A DNA stretch of 64,000 bases from Acinetobacter sp. ANC 4910 (GTDB taxonomy: Bacteria > Pseudomonadota > Gammaproteobacteria > Pseudomonadales > Moraxellaceae). A model generated the notes under the pieces. That model saw nothing but the letters and a program-made list of their open reading frames with translations, made no database searches and was not told the DNA's origin. The stretch is taken from NCBI RefSeq assembly GCF_004331035.1, contig NZ_SJNT01000012.1:1-64000 (forward strand). Direction: 5' to 3'. Positions 18,754 through 27,574 of the stretch are shown one piece after another. A program made the position numbers and the translations under genes. The stretch's first letter is position 1. Every line of letters begins with the position of its first letter.

Positions 18754-19608
18754 CTATTTTTTTACAACAAAACTTAAAATATTTTTTTTGACTTTTTCTT
18801 GGATCAGTCGCCAGTCTTTTAAATGATTTCTACTAAAACTCGCTTGAACAAATACCTTCATATCTGGCTCCATGATAAAAGATTGCTCGCAAATTTTAGT
18901 TAAAGGATGATTCCTACAGTGAATAATTGTAGTTCTACTACTTTGTGACTTATCTACATATATATATAAGTCTTTTGTATTTTTATAGCCTGAATTGAAT
19001 ATCCATTTAGGGTGTGGAATATATTTTTGCAAACCATTCTGTATTTGATCAGTTTTTATATAAATATCTAAATAGTATTTATCTGGATTTTCATTATTTT
19101 GTAAATTACTCCTTACATATCTTTCTAATAAAACTTGCATATTCCCATCCTTTAAATATCTGTTTCCAGCATATGCAAAAACGGTTACCCAAGGATTATC
19201 AGAATTTAAATTTTGCACTAGATATTCTTTTTGCAAAGCAGCTGCTTGTGGTGCCTTAATATATGTAACCAACAGTGCCCCATCCGTATAACGTATTTTA
19301 AAAGTCATAAAGTTTATAATTGAATCATAATTACGTTTGGGTTTTGGCCTACACTCAAGTTCAGTTTTGCTCCATTCCCATACTGGGCACACTTCATAAT
19401 CTGCACTTACCTCTTCACCTAAATTCACAGATTTTCCACCAAATCTTCCAACACTATAAGGTAATCCATAAGGCCCCATTGGAGGAACGAAGTCGGATGA
19501 TTTTTCTTTCTGATCCTCAACTATGTTATTTTTATCTGATATTTTATCGCATGCCTGCAGAAAAACTCCTATTAATACCATTAAAATTAAATGCTTATGT
19601 TTAATCAT
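18754..19608 (-). CDS. lipoprotein, possible partner of the adjacent RTX protein
   Basis: I place the start at 19608, where AGGGGG precedes the ATG; an open frame extends 9 codons further up. The 284-residue product has a lipoprotein signal ending FLQAC with Cys20. The mature part is mixed alpha/beta and unrecognised, with a motif GLPYSVGRFGGKSVNLG near residues 44-60 and a C-terminal HLKDWRLIQEKVKK. It is a paralogue of the frameshifted lipoprotein at 20002-20855. The RTX gene starts 32 bp downstream on the same strand, so the two are probably co-transcribed. A membrane-anchored lipoprotein paired with a secreted protein resembles effector-immunity pairs, but that is a hypothesis. Confidence 0.8.
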   Translation of the reverse strand: MIKHKHLILMVLIGVFLQACDKISDKNNIVEDQKEKSSDFVPPMGPYGLPYSVGRFGGKSVNLGEEVSADYEVCPVWEWSKTELECRPKPKRNYDSIINFMTFKIRYTDGALLVTYIKAPQAAALQKEYLVQNLNSDNPWVTVFAYAGNRYLKDGNMQVLLERYVRSNLQNNENPDKYYLDIYIKTDQIQNGLQKYIPHPKWIFNSGYKNTKDLYIYVDKSQSSRTTIIHCRNHPLTKICEQSFIMEPDMKVFVQASFSRNHLKDWRLIQEKVKKNILSFVVKK

Positions 19609-19679
19609 CAATTTATTCCCCCTAAAAATCGTCAATTTAACTAGAATCTGTAAATATTTAAGCCATCACTATCAATAAT

Positions 19680-20000
19680 TTATAAAAATTTCTTTGGCCT
19701 TAATTTCTCCACTTCAGTAAAAAATGAAAAGGTCTGATTCACATAGTTAACCACTCCAGATATTTGATCCATGTAATGCATCAGTTCTGGAGTTTTCTCG
19801 GCTACGGATTGCATAAACAATAAAGCACCTTGTCCTGTTAGAGTTTCTCCAGTAGCAACACCATAACCCCATCCAGCATAACCATAGCCCAGATCCGAAA
19901 GCTCCTGATATATAGCTGCTGTCGCATTAATTTTTTCAGCATCTAATAGTGCTAGTAATTGATCTATTCTGTCTTTTGAAAGCATTTGTAAATTTGTCAT
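19680..20000 (-). CDS. orphan RTX-type N-terminal domain protein (106 aa)
   Basis: The 106-residue product matches the first 70 residues of the large RTX protein (GYGYAGWGYGVATGETLTGQGALLFMQ versus its FAYAGWAYGVASGSTLTGQAALNFMQ) and then continues AEKTPELMHYMDQISGVVNYVN before stopping. It has no calcium-binding repeats and no secretion signal. It begins one base after the stop of the upstream lipoprotein gene, with AAAGGAAAAT as its ribosome site, so expression appears coupled. It is either the remnant of a truncated RTX gene or a stand-alone small protein of unknown role. A nearly identical C-terminal segment is fused to the gene at 20866-21627. Confidence 0.7.
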   Translation of the reverse strand: MTNLQMLSKDRIDQLLALLDAEKINATAAIYQELSDLGYGYAGWGYGVATGETLTGQGALLFMQSVAEKTPELMHYMDQISGVVNYVNQTFSFFTEVEKLRPKKFL

Positions 20001-20001
20001 A

Positions 20002-20855
20002 TTATTTTCCTTTAATGTCGATTGGTTTTACAATAAAACCTTGTACAACTTTTTTTGCTTGTTGTTGAATGAGTTTCCAATCTTGTAAATGAACGCTTTG
20101 AAATACTGCTGAGATTCGAACCTTCATTTCAGGTTCCAAAACAAATTCCTGTTCACAAATTCGTGCTTTAGGGTAGTTAGAATGCTGACATTTAATGAGT
20201 GTGAGCACTTTTCCTTGTTCATTTTTTTCAACATATAAATCATCTATATTGTATAAAGCATTAGACCCCGTATTTTTAGCCACCAATTTCTTATTTCTTA
20301 TTACCCATTCAGGATGTGGAACATACTTTTGTAAGCTATATTCATACTCATCAGTGGGCAAGTATATACCCCTAAAATTGAATTCCTCTAAATGTTTTTT
20401 TGATGATATTTTTGTCTCTAACGTTGAGTTTATTAGTCTCGTTGATAGGTCACCGTTATAATGCCTATCTGCATATACACTTACACTTACCCAATAATTA
20501 TCAGGCAAGTTAATTTCTGCATTATATTGTTCCTCTGAATAAGGTGATGCTTTATAATAGCGAACTAAAACCAATCTATCTGTGTAACGCATATAAAATC
20601 CAAAGGCCTGAATTTTAGATTGATAGGTCCGCGTCTGACGTTTATATTTTTTACCTGTTAAAAAGCCTGTATTATCTTCATATTCAACCCATGGGGCTTC
20701 TCTACCAAGGTTAACAGGCCTTCCCCCTAAATCACCTACACTATAACGTGCACCATATTGGTCGCGCGGTGTTATAAATTCAGGTTCTTTTTTTTCTTTT
20801 CACAGGCTGTTAAAAAGATTGAACCTATACAAGCAGCTATAATTATTCTTTTCAT
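20002..20855 (-). pseudogene. lipoprotein gene with a poly-A frameshift
   Basis: The ATG at 20855 follows AGGGGGATCTA and opens a perfect lipoprotein signal (FLTAC, Cys18). After CEKKK the frame breaks in a run of eight A (plus-strand T at 20788-20795) and hits a stop 27 codons in. Adding one A, or removing two, restores 284 codons (EPEFITP...YSVGDLGGRPVNLG...), collinear with the intact paralogue at 18754-19608 and of the same length. The part from 20592 downwards is open in one frame. The tract is either a slipping (on/off) switch, a real inactivating mutation, or a sequencing error. The gene pairs with the RTX-domain gene directly downstream. Confidence 0.8.
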
Positions 20856-20865
20856 TAGATCCCCC

Positions 20866-21627
20866 TCATTTTTTAGACAATAACGTCTGCGGCCGAACCT
20901 TTTCCACCTCATTAAACAATGAAAAGGTTTGATTCACATAATTCACCACACCCGAAATCTGATCCATGTAGTGCATCAGTTCTGGGGTTTTCTCGGCTTG
21001 CATCAGCTTGATGCTACGTGAAGGGTCATAGCCATCAAATTGGCAATAAAAAAGTGGTTCACCTCTTTTAAGAATTAAATCTTTTGTGGTGTCATGCCAT
21101 TCAAAGGCCCACATTAAGGGACGCGGCCAAATATGAATTGGGAAACGTCCTCCAAAAATAGTACCGGGAAGCGGATGTTTGCGATAATGTCCAAAGGCCT
21201 CTAATTGCGTCAGGTACACTACTTCATCTGCAATAAAACAATACGGCAGTTTTAACTGTAAAATAGGCACTTGCGGAGTACGCCATTCATTTTCATTCAC
21301 CAGTGTAATCAGTTCTCGTAATTTATTAGTCCGCACAGGTGATTGCTCACCCAATACATTCACGATACTTGGTTTGCCCTGTGCATCTCGTGAAAAGCGT
21401 AAATGAAAGTCAAATGGACAATTCACCACAAAATAGCGACTCTCTAATTGCAATACTGCTGGACAGCGACTGGCGGATTTTGCATGTTTGGTTTGAGATT
21501 GCGAACGCATGCGATAAGGTGGTTCAAAAAGGATAGATGCTTTATCCTCGGTTAAAAACCAACCCACCTGAATTGGACCCGTAGCTGTGCTAGGGTCACG
21601 ATCTTCTACTATAAACTGAATGTGCAT
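20866..21627 (-). CDS. unrecognised protein fused to an RTX-type N-domain tail
   Basis: The 253-residue product is chimeric. Residues 1-208 are a soluble protein I do not recognise (no signal peptide, rich in Phe, Trp and Arg, motifs LFEPPYRM, WPRPLMWAFEWHD, PLFYCQFDGYDP). Residues 209-253 (AEKTPELMHYMDQISGVVNYVN...) are about 80% identical to the end of the 106-residue protein at 19680-20000. The junction suggests a deletion that joined an upstream gene to the remains of another RTX-type N-domain gene. The next gene, a lipoprotein, starts 10 bp downstream, which repeats the domain-then-lipoprotein order. A function cannot be assigned. Confidence 0.6.
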   Translation of the reverse strand: MHIQFIVEDRDPSTATGPIQVGWFLTEDKASILFEPPYRMRSQSQTKHAKSASRCPAVLQLESRYFVVNCPFDFHLRFSRDAQGKPSIVNVLGEQSPVRTNKLRELITLVNENEWRTPQVPILQLKLPYCFIADEVVYLTQLEAFGHYRKHPLPGTIFGGRFPIHIWPRPLMWAFEWHDTTKDLILKRGEPLFYCQFDGYDPSRSIKLMQAEKTPELMHYMDQISGVVNYVNQTFSLFNEVEKVRPQTLLSKK

Positions 21628-21842
21628 TGTTGTTATTCGTAAGTGTTAAACCCCAAGATTATAACCGTAATTCTGATTGCTTTTTACCCTAAATTATATA
21701 TTCATGCTTAAAATTGCAGCTATCATTTAATTCTATATCCATGATTTAATTATTTTTATTCTAACCTTCATTACTTTTAATATTCGTAAAATCAAAAAAA
21801 TCCACAATTGAAAAAATTGTGGATCTGATCTCAAAATCAATT

Positions 21843-23033
21843 CTAACGTTCTCTTAACGCTTCCTTCGCTTTATTAAATGGCTTTAATAAATAGTCGAGA
21901 ATCGTTTTTTCACCGGTACGAATATCGACCGTGGTTATCATGCCTGGGGTGATTGCAAATTTCTGCCCAGCCTTATTCTCTAATTGATCACGGTCAGTTT
22001 GAATATACACTCGGTAATAAAACTGATCTTGCTTTACTTCATCCCGAATAGTGTCTGGTGAAATAATGGTCACCTTACCTTCAAGCCCACCATAGATTGA
22101 GTAATCATAAGCAGTAAACTTGACCAAAGCCGATTGATTTGGATGAATAAATGCAATGTCACGTGGTGAAACACGAGCTTCCACCAGTAATTTCTCATCC
22201 ATAGGTACAATGCTCATCAGTTTTCCATTTTGTGGAATGACACCACCCAATGTGACGGTATCGATTTGTTTTACAATTCCCCGTACTGGCGCTTTGAGCA
22301 CCGTACGTTGCAAACTGTCCGAGCGACCTTTTATCACGGCTTGTTGACTTTCGATTTCGGTATTGGTTTTTGCTAATTCTTCTCGAGCATTGACTTCATA
22401 TTGATGACGTATATCTTGAATTTGATTGTTTAAGTCTGTCGCTTGTCGTTTTAGACGCAACACCTCAACTTCACTAGCGGCACCTTTGGCAACCAATGGC
22501 TCAGTCATCGATAATTCAGTTTCTACCAATCTCAGTGCATGTTGCAGCCCAGTAATCGATTCTTGTAAATTACTACGTCGCGCATGATACAATGCTGTTT
22601 CTTCGCGCAGTAAGTGAGGGTCTTTTTTTACACTCGCAGGAAAGGCTAACGCAGTTTGATTCACCTCCGCCTGTAGTCGTGCTGCTCTGGCTTGAGCTGC
22701 CAGCAGTACCGAGGCCGACTCTCCAACATGGGATGCAAAACGGGTAGGATCAAGCTGAGCCAGAACCTGACCTTGCTGGACGATTTGCCCTTCTTTTACA
22801 TCTAAATGCGTTAATATCCCACCATCTAAAGATTGGATCACTTGCTCTTTTGAAGATGGAATCACTTTACCTGTTCCGGTAGAAACTTCTTCAAGTTTAA
22901 AGAACCACGCCCAAATCAAAAAAATTGTCAAACATAAAGTAACAATCCAAATCACTAAACTCGACTTAGGTAAAGCAGGTTCAGAATGTGAAACAAATCC
23001 TGCACGTGAATTTTGCGTTGCTTGTTGATTCAT
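21843..23033 (-). CDS. type I secretion membrane fusion protein (HlyD/LapC family)
   Basis: This 396-residue protein has one N-terminal membrane segment (about residues 27-45, LVIWIVTLCLTIFLIWAWFF). A lipoyl/barrel-sandwich half follows (EEVSTGTGKVIPSSKEQVIQS), then a long coiled coil (about 90-240), the second lipoyl half (VLKAPVRGIVKQI) and a C-terminal beta-barrel (VDIRTGEKTILDYLLKPF). This is the standard HlyD/LapC plan for the adaptor linking the inner-membrane ABC exporter to a TolC channel. Its start overlaps the stop of the ABC gene by 4 bp, which implies translational coupling. The RTX protein downstream is the probable cargo. Confidence 0.92.
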   Translation of the reverse strand: MNQQATQNSRAGFVSHSEPALPKSSLVIWIVTLCLTIFLIWAWFFKLEEVSTGTGKVIPSSKEQVIQSLDGGILTHLDVKEGQIVQQGQVLAQLDPTRFASHVGESASVLLAAQARAARLQAEVNQTALAFPASVKKDPHLLREETALYHARRSNLQESITGLQHALRLVETELSMTEPLVAKGAASEVEVLRLKRQATDLNNQIQDIRHQYEVNAREELAKTNTEIESQQAVIKGRSDSLQRTVLKAPVRGIVKQIDTVTLGGVIPQNGKLMSIVPMDEKLLVEARVSPRDIAFIHPNQSALVKFTAYDYSIYGGLEGKVTIISPDTIRDEVKQDQFYYRVYIQTDRDQLENKAGQKFAITPGMITTVDIRTGEKTILDYLLKPFNKAKEALRER

Positions 23034-25174
23034 CGCTTTTCTCCAACGATTGCAGCATACTGAATATGCGATTCTTGTTGTTTCATAATTTGCTGACGCG
23101 GTGCATCCATCACGACTTTGCCGTCATTTAACACGATAATACGATCAACCAGCTCTAACACCGCTCGACGATGTGTAGCGATCACCAAAGTCCGTGCACC
23201 AAGCCATTGTTTCATCTGGTCAATAAATTCTTTTTCCGCAACATCATCAATGGCGGCTGTCGGTTCATCCAGTAGTAAAATATTGGGTTGTCGTACCAGT
23301 AATCTGGCCAATAAGAGTGCTTGGCGCTGTCCACCCGAAAAACCTGTTCCGCCTTCTAACACTAAATGATCTAAGCCTTCTTTCTTCTCTTGTACAAACT
23401 TCAAAGCTCCGGCCATATTTAACGCCTGCAATAGATCTTCATCCGTTGCAAGGGGAGCACCTAATAATAAGTTTTCTCGAATCGTGCCATAAAACAACAT
23501 GGAATTTTGATTGAGGAGTCCAACATGACGACGTACATCGGCAGGGTCAATCAATGCTAAATTTAATTGATCTAAATGTATCAGTCCTTGCTGTGGTGTT
23601 TGCATCCCTGCAAGTAGTTGTAATAGTGTAGATTTACCCGCCCCATTGCGACCCAATAAAGCGATCTTTTCACCTTGCTTGATCTGTAATTCAGGAATAT
23701 GCATGACGGGTCTAGAATCATCTTGCCCATATTTAAACATGACATTTTCTAGATCATAATCACCATTCAACATTGCTCGATGAATAAAATGTGCGTGGGC
23801 TGCCTGATCAACAGGCTTTTTCATCAGCTCATCCAATCCTTTTTTCGCAACTTTTGCTTGTTGGAAACGCCCAAGCACGCCTGTAAGCTGAGAAATAGGG
23901 GCCAACATACGAGAAGATAAGATCGAACAAGCGACGAGTGCACCAGTGGTCATTTCACCCTTCATCACTGCAAAGCAGCCTACAAGCACGACAATGGCAT
24001 AGGTTAACCCTTGAATTTTTTGTGTCCAAGCCGATAGCACACCCACAATTTTACGTTGTTGCATGCTAATCTCTGCCGAGACTTCATTCATGTGGTTCCA
24101 CTGGTTCTGAAAACGTGACTCACCGCGTAACAGTTTGATGTCTTCTACGCCCTGAACGGTTTCAACCAGAATTGCATTGCGAATTGCTGACTCTCTCATC
24201 CCCTGCTGTGCAAGTTTGGCCAAAGGTTTTTGCGCCAATAGCCCAGGAATAATCATGAGAGGAACGACCAGCAGCATTACCCAAAACAGATTGCCACCAA
24301 TAAACCAGAAAATTACCAAAAAGAAAAAGAAGAACGGTAGATCCGCGATCGCAGTCACCGTAGTCGATGTGACTAATTCTCGCACTCCTTCCAATTCTCG
24401 GATTTGAGAAATAAAAGTCCCTGTCGACTTTGGACGTTGGTCATTTTTGATGCGTAAAGCATGTCCAAAGACAAGATCGGAAATTTTTAAATCTGCGCGC
24501 TTCCCGATAATATCGGATAAATAAATGCGCGAGATCCGCAAAACAAACTCAAATATCGCCGCAATCAGTACGCCACCAGCCAGCACCCACAACGTCGGAA
24601 TGGATTGTGATGGAACAACACGGTCATAAACCTGCATAGAGAAAATAATGGTCGCCAAAGCCAAGACATTGGCAACCAAAGAGGCCAACATAATATCTAG
24701 GTAGCGTTTCCAGTCTTTCAGTGCAATCGACCAAAACCAATTTTCTTGATAAGGTTTGATATATTCATCAACACGCAGATCGGCAACTGATTTTTCTGGT
24801 CGAAGTAGATAAAAGTTTTGCGTTGATGCTAAAAGCAAATTTTGAGTCGTCTGTTGTGAAAGCCCCTGCTCTCCACTCAGTTGAATACCAATATTGCCTT
24901 CGGCATCCATCTGATGAATGACACCAACTTGACCATTTTTGAATTCCACCAATAGTGGAAAGCTCCATGGATTCAGCAGAGACGGGGTAACTTTACCTTT
25001 TTTAAGATGCAAACCAACTTGTCGGCTTATAAATGATAAAAGCTCTTCAGGATTGTTATTGTGATTCCATTCTAATTGGATTTTAATTCGTTCTTCGGAA
25101 GGTTCTATTCGATAGTGTTTTGCAATATTCAGTACAGCCTGCAACCATGGCTGGTAATCTGTTATCATTGTCAT
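23030..25174 (-). CDS. type I secretion ABC transporter (LapB-like)
   Basis: This 714-residue half-transporter has an N-terminal C39-like domain (residues 1-135) lacking the catalytic Cys of true peptidases, so it probably binds the substrate without cleaving it. About five or six membrane helices follow (about 160-440), then a nucleotide-binding domain with Walker A GRNGAGKST near residue 508, signature FSGGQRQ near 613, Walker B NILLLDEPTAA near 633 and the switch His in ATHRR. Such C39-like exporters move large RTX proteins in one step. It overlaps both neighbours by 4 bp in a tolC-lapB-hlyD order. Confidence 0.93.
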   Translation of the reverse strand: MTMITDYQPWLQAVLNIAKHYRIEPSEERIKIQLEWNHNNNPEELLSFISRQVGLHLKKGKVTPSLLNPWSFPLLVEFKNGQVGVIHQMDAEGNIGIQLSGEQGLSQQTTQNLLLASTQNFYLLRPEKSVADLRVDEYIKPYQENWFWSIALKDWKRYLDIMLASLVANVLALATIIFSMQVYDRVVPSQSIPTLWVLAGGVLIAAIFEFVLRISRIYLSDIIGKRADLKISDLVFGHALRIKNDQRPKSTGTFISQIRELEGVRELVTSTTVTAIADLPFFFFFLVIFWFIGGNLFWVMLLVVPLMIIPGLLAQKPLAKLAQQGMRESAIRNAILVETVQGVEDIKLLRGESRFQNQWNHMNEVSAEISMQQRKIVGVLSAWTQKIQGLTYAIVVLVGCFAVMKGEMTTGALVACSILSSRMLAPISQLTGVLGRFQQAKVAKKGLDELMKKPVDQAAHAHFIHRAMLNGDYDLENVMFKYGQDDSRPVMHIPELQIKQGEKIALLGRNGAGKSTLLQLLAGMQTPQQGLIHLDQLNLALIDPADVRRHVGLLNQNSMLFYGTIRENLLLGAPLATDEDLLQALNMAGALKFVQEKKEGLDHLVLEGGTGFSGGQRQALLLARLLVRQPNILLLDEPTAAIDDVAEKEFIDQMKQWLGARTLVIATHRRAVLELVDRIIVLNDGKVVMDAPRQQIMKQQESHIQYAAIVGEKR

Positions 25175-26658
25175 GGTTTGATTTCATTCCCCAAATAATT
25201 TTTTTGCTCTAGTCCATAGACTTCACGGCCCCGCCCAGTTGCCGCAATATACTGAACTAAACTGTTATAAATATCGTAACGTGCATTTTCGATATCCGAA
25301 GTTGCCATATGAATGGATTGTTCGGCATTCAGTAAATCTAATGCTGAACGTGTCCCTAATTTATATTGCTCTTGATAGAGTTCTTTGGTTTTGATGGTGG
25401 TTCTTTGTCTGGCCAGCAGAACTTTCATTTGTTCTTGTTTATGCGCTATTTGTTCACGGCTGATACGAATCTGATCCAAGGTATCTAAATGCACAGAATT
25501 TAACTTCGCCCGAGCAGCTTGTTCGGCATAACTGGCAGAACGTGTTTGAGCTGCAATCGCCCCACCTTGAAAGAAATTACTATTGGCCTCTAACATGATC
25601 GAACTATAGAAACCATTGTCTTCATTATTATTCGGATTTCGACCATTAACCGCTTGGCTCATCGAACCTTTAACATTAAGGGTTGGGTAACGACTGAGTT
25701 TAGCCTGAAATTTCTGTGCTTGAGCCGCCAAAATTTCAGCATGTGCTTGCAGCATTTTAGGGATGTGATTCATTTCTGGATCTACATATAAAGCTGAACG
25801 GACCACAAAGCTATCTGGGATAACCCAATTCTTTTGACGAATATCAAAACTCATTAAGTTTTGGAGTTGCAGTTGATATTGAATCAATAAGGAATTTTGT
25901 ACGATTAAATTTGCTTGCGCTGATTCCAAGTAAGATTGTGCTTGTACTGGATCTGCTTGACTACTTAATCCAGCTCGGGCTCTTAATTTTGTTATTTCAA
26001 CAATATGCTGAATCCCTATGATTTGTTGTTCAGCAATACGCACCATTTCCTGTAAACGTTTGATGTTCACAATCGTCGATGCCACTTGCTGTGAAAGATC
26101 TTCAACAGTGATCAACAATTGGCTTTCCGCTCCCCATGAGCGTGCCGTTTGTATATCTACACTGGATTTCACTTTGCCAAAATCATAGAGCATTTGCGTT
26201 GCACTAAAACTGATCAGCTGTCGACCTCGCTCACCAGTTGTCATATCCCCTGTATTAATCCCACCAGAAAACTGGGGGAAATATCCTGAGCGTGCCACTG
26301 CAATATTTTCATTTTGTGCAGCAAAATTTGCAATTTGTTGCTGAATATCGGGATGTGTCAACACTGCCTGCTGTACTGCATCCATGATATTGATTGAATT
26401 CGTTGTGCCAAATAAAGATACGGAGGTGTTTGGTGCTGTAATCAATTTGGCATCAAATGGGTGATTCTCTTTGAAATTAGATAAATTAGATTTTTCAAAT
26501 TGCTGATCACGATCATTTGGACTAGAAGTGAAGATGGGATGTATCTGATTTTTTAAATCATCAAGATTTACTACCGATGTCGCCCATGCATTCAATGGCA
26601 AAAAAAGTAAGCATAACATCCTTTTTTTGATGAGTTTTTTTCGTTTGGTACAATACAT
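25171..26658 (-). CDS. TolC-family outer-membrane efflux/secretion channel
   Basis: This 495-residue protein has a signal peptide (hydrophobic core LCLLFLPLNAWA near residues 15-27) and two tandem OEP repeats of long helices. Typical segments are LTHPDIQQQIANFAAQNENIAVARSGYFPQFSGG and, in the second half, LNSVHLDTLDQIRISREQIAHKQEQ and YKLGTRSALDLLNAEQSIH. It fits the TolC/LapE family that forms the outer-membrane tunnel of a type I system. It is the first gene of the secretion operon. The start could also be the Met at codon 14, directly before the hydrophobic core; neither start has a strong ribosome site. Confidence 0.9.
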   Translation of the reverse strand: MYCTKRKKLIKKRMLCLLFLPLNAWATSVVNLDDLKNQIHPIFTSSPNDRDQQFEKSNLSNFKENHPFDAKLITAPNTSVSLFGTTNSINIMDAVQQAVLTHPDIQQQIANFAAQNENIAVARSGYFPQFSGGINTGDMTTGERGRQLISFSATQMLYDFGKVKSSVDIQTARSWGAESQLLITVEDLSQQVASTIVNIKRLQEMVRIAEQQIIGIQHIVEITKLRARAGLSSQADPVQAQSYLESAQANLIVQNSLLIQYQLQLQNLMSFDIRQKNWVIPDSFVVRSALYVDPEMNHIPKMLQAHAEILAAQAQKFQAKLSRYPTLNVKGSMSQAVNGRNPNNNEDNGFYSSIMLEANSNFFQGGAIAAQTRSASYAEQAARAKLNSVHLDTLDQIRISREQIAHKQEQMKVLLARQRTTIKTKELYQEQYKLGTRSALDLLNAEQSIHMATSDIENARYDIYNSLVQYIAATGRGREVYGLEQKNYLGNEIKP

Positions 26659-26689
26659 ATTATTGAAATTTTATTTTGTAAAAGGGTTA

Positions 26690-26718
26690 GCTAGAAACAT
26701 ATTTTTCAATATTGTCAA
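26690..26718 (-). promoter_or_regulatory. possible promoter of the secretion operon
   Basis: On the minus strand a perfect TTGACA (26718-26713) is followed after 17-19 bases by a poor -10 (TCTAGC/TAGCTA). It is placed about 30 bp before the tolC-like start and just after the terminator of the preceding gene, so the location fits, but the -10 match is weak. Confidence 0.35.
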
Positions 26719-26741
26719 TAGAGTATATTCTTACATATAAA

Positions 26742-26783
26742 AACTCACAGTAATCATCATGTATACAAAGATTACTGTGAGTT
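26742..26783 (-). terminator. terminator of the small secreted-protein gene
   Basis: The 14-bp perfect arms AACTCACAGTAATC / GATTACTGTGAGTT are followed on the minus strand by TTTTTATA. It separates the 26.8-27.3 kb gene from the secretion operon. Confidence 0.9.
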
Positions 26784-26804
26784 AAATAGTAAATAGGAGA
26801 TAAA

Positions 26805-27335
26805 TTACAAACAAAGCTCTTGAGTCAATATGTAAGAATGAGAACTGATAAATGGTATTGGCGTTCCAATTGATATATTCTCATTACTTGAGACCATATT
26901 TACCATTGAAGACGTTACTAAGTAGTTACCCGACTTTGAAATGGTCAACGCAAATTTTGCTATGTGATATGGATATTTTTTCTGTGCCGCCAAATAACTT
27001 TGATAAAAATTATTCCAATTGTTATTTGGAACATATTCGAAAAAAAATTGAAGTTGTGTAATCGTATAGTTTGAAAAATCTAAATTAAGATCCAATGGCA
27101 TCTGATATTTCCCAACAGTTGATAAATAACGATATACTCCTGCATTAGGAGTTGGGGCTGCTAAACGAACATCGCAATTGGCTTTAGGTAAATTACCACT
27201 CGCTAAAGTACCGGCGTTCTGCCATGTAGCAGCATTTGTAAGACTTACAACTGCTGTAAAAAATAATACTTTTAAAAAAATTTGCCATGATTCTCTCTTT
27301 ATATAGAGTTTTAATTTATAAAGTTTCAAGTGCAT
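26805..27335 (-). CDS. small exported protein, unknown function
   Basis: The product of 160-176 residues has a hydrophobic leader (FLKVLFFTAVVSLTNA, cleavage before ATWQ) and a mature part of about 140 residues. It has two Cys, near the start (KANCDVRL) and at the end (QELCL), which could form a disulfide. I do not recognise a family. The start is unclear. The in-frame ATG at 27335 gives a long basic leader but lacks a ribosome site. An ATG at 27288 has a good AAGAGAG site and would give the compact leader MANFLKVLFF..., but only if the T7 run (plus-strand A at 27274-27280) had six T. A strong terminator follows it and it stands alone upstream of the secretion operon. Confidence 0.6.
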   Translation of the reverse strand: MHLKLYKLKLYIKRESWQIFLKVLFFTAVVSLTNAATWQNAGTLASGNLPKANCDVRLAAPTPNAGVYRYLSTVGKYQMPLDLNLDFSNYTITQLQFFFEYVPNNNWNNFYQSYLAAQKKYPYHIAKFALTISKSGNYLVTSSMVNMVSSNENISIGTPIPFISSHSYILTQELCL

Positions 27336-27574
27336 GAATTGAAATTCTAATAAAACATGCAAGCGTTATCTTACAAGACAAATTAAAATTATTCAAATAA
27401 TTTCATTATATAATACATATAGATATGATTTTTTAATTAACATTTAATAAACTATACAACCCAAATCCTAAATAATTTAGTATAGTTTTTTAAAGGCTTT
27501 CTTACATAAAGATTCAAATGTTAAAGTTCTAATACATAACTCAAATTCAAAGCACAACTTGAGTACAAGGTCTA

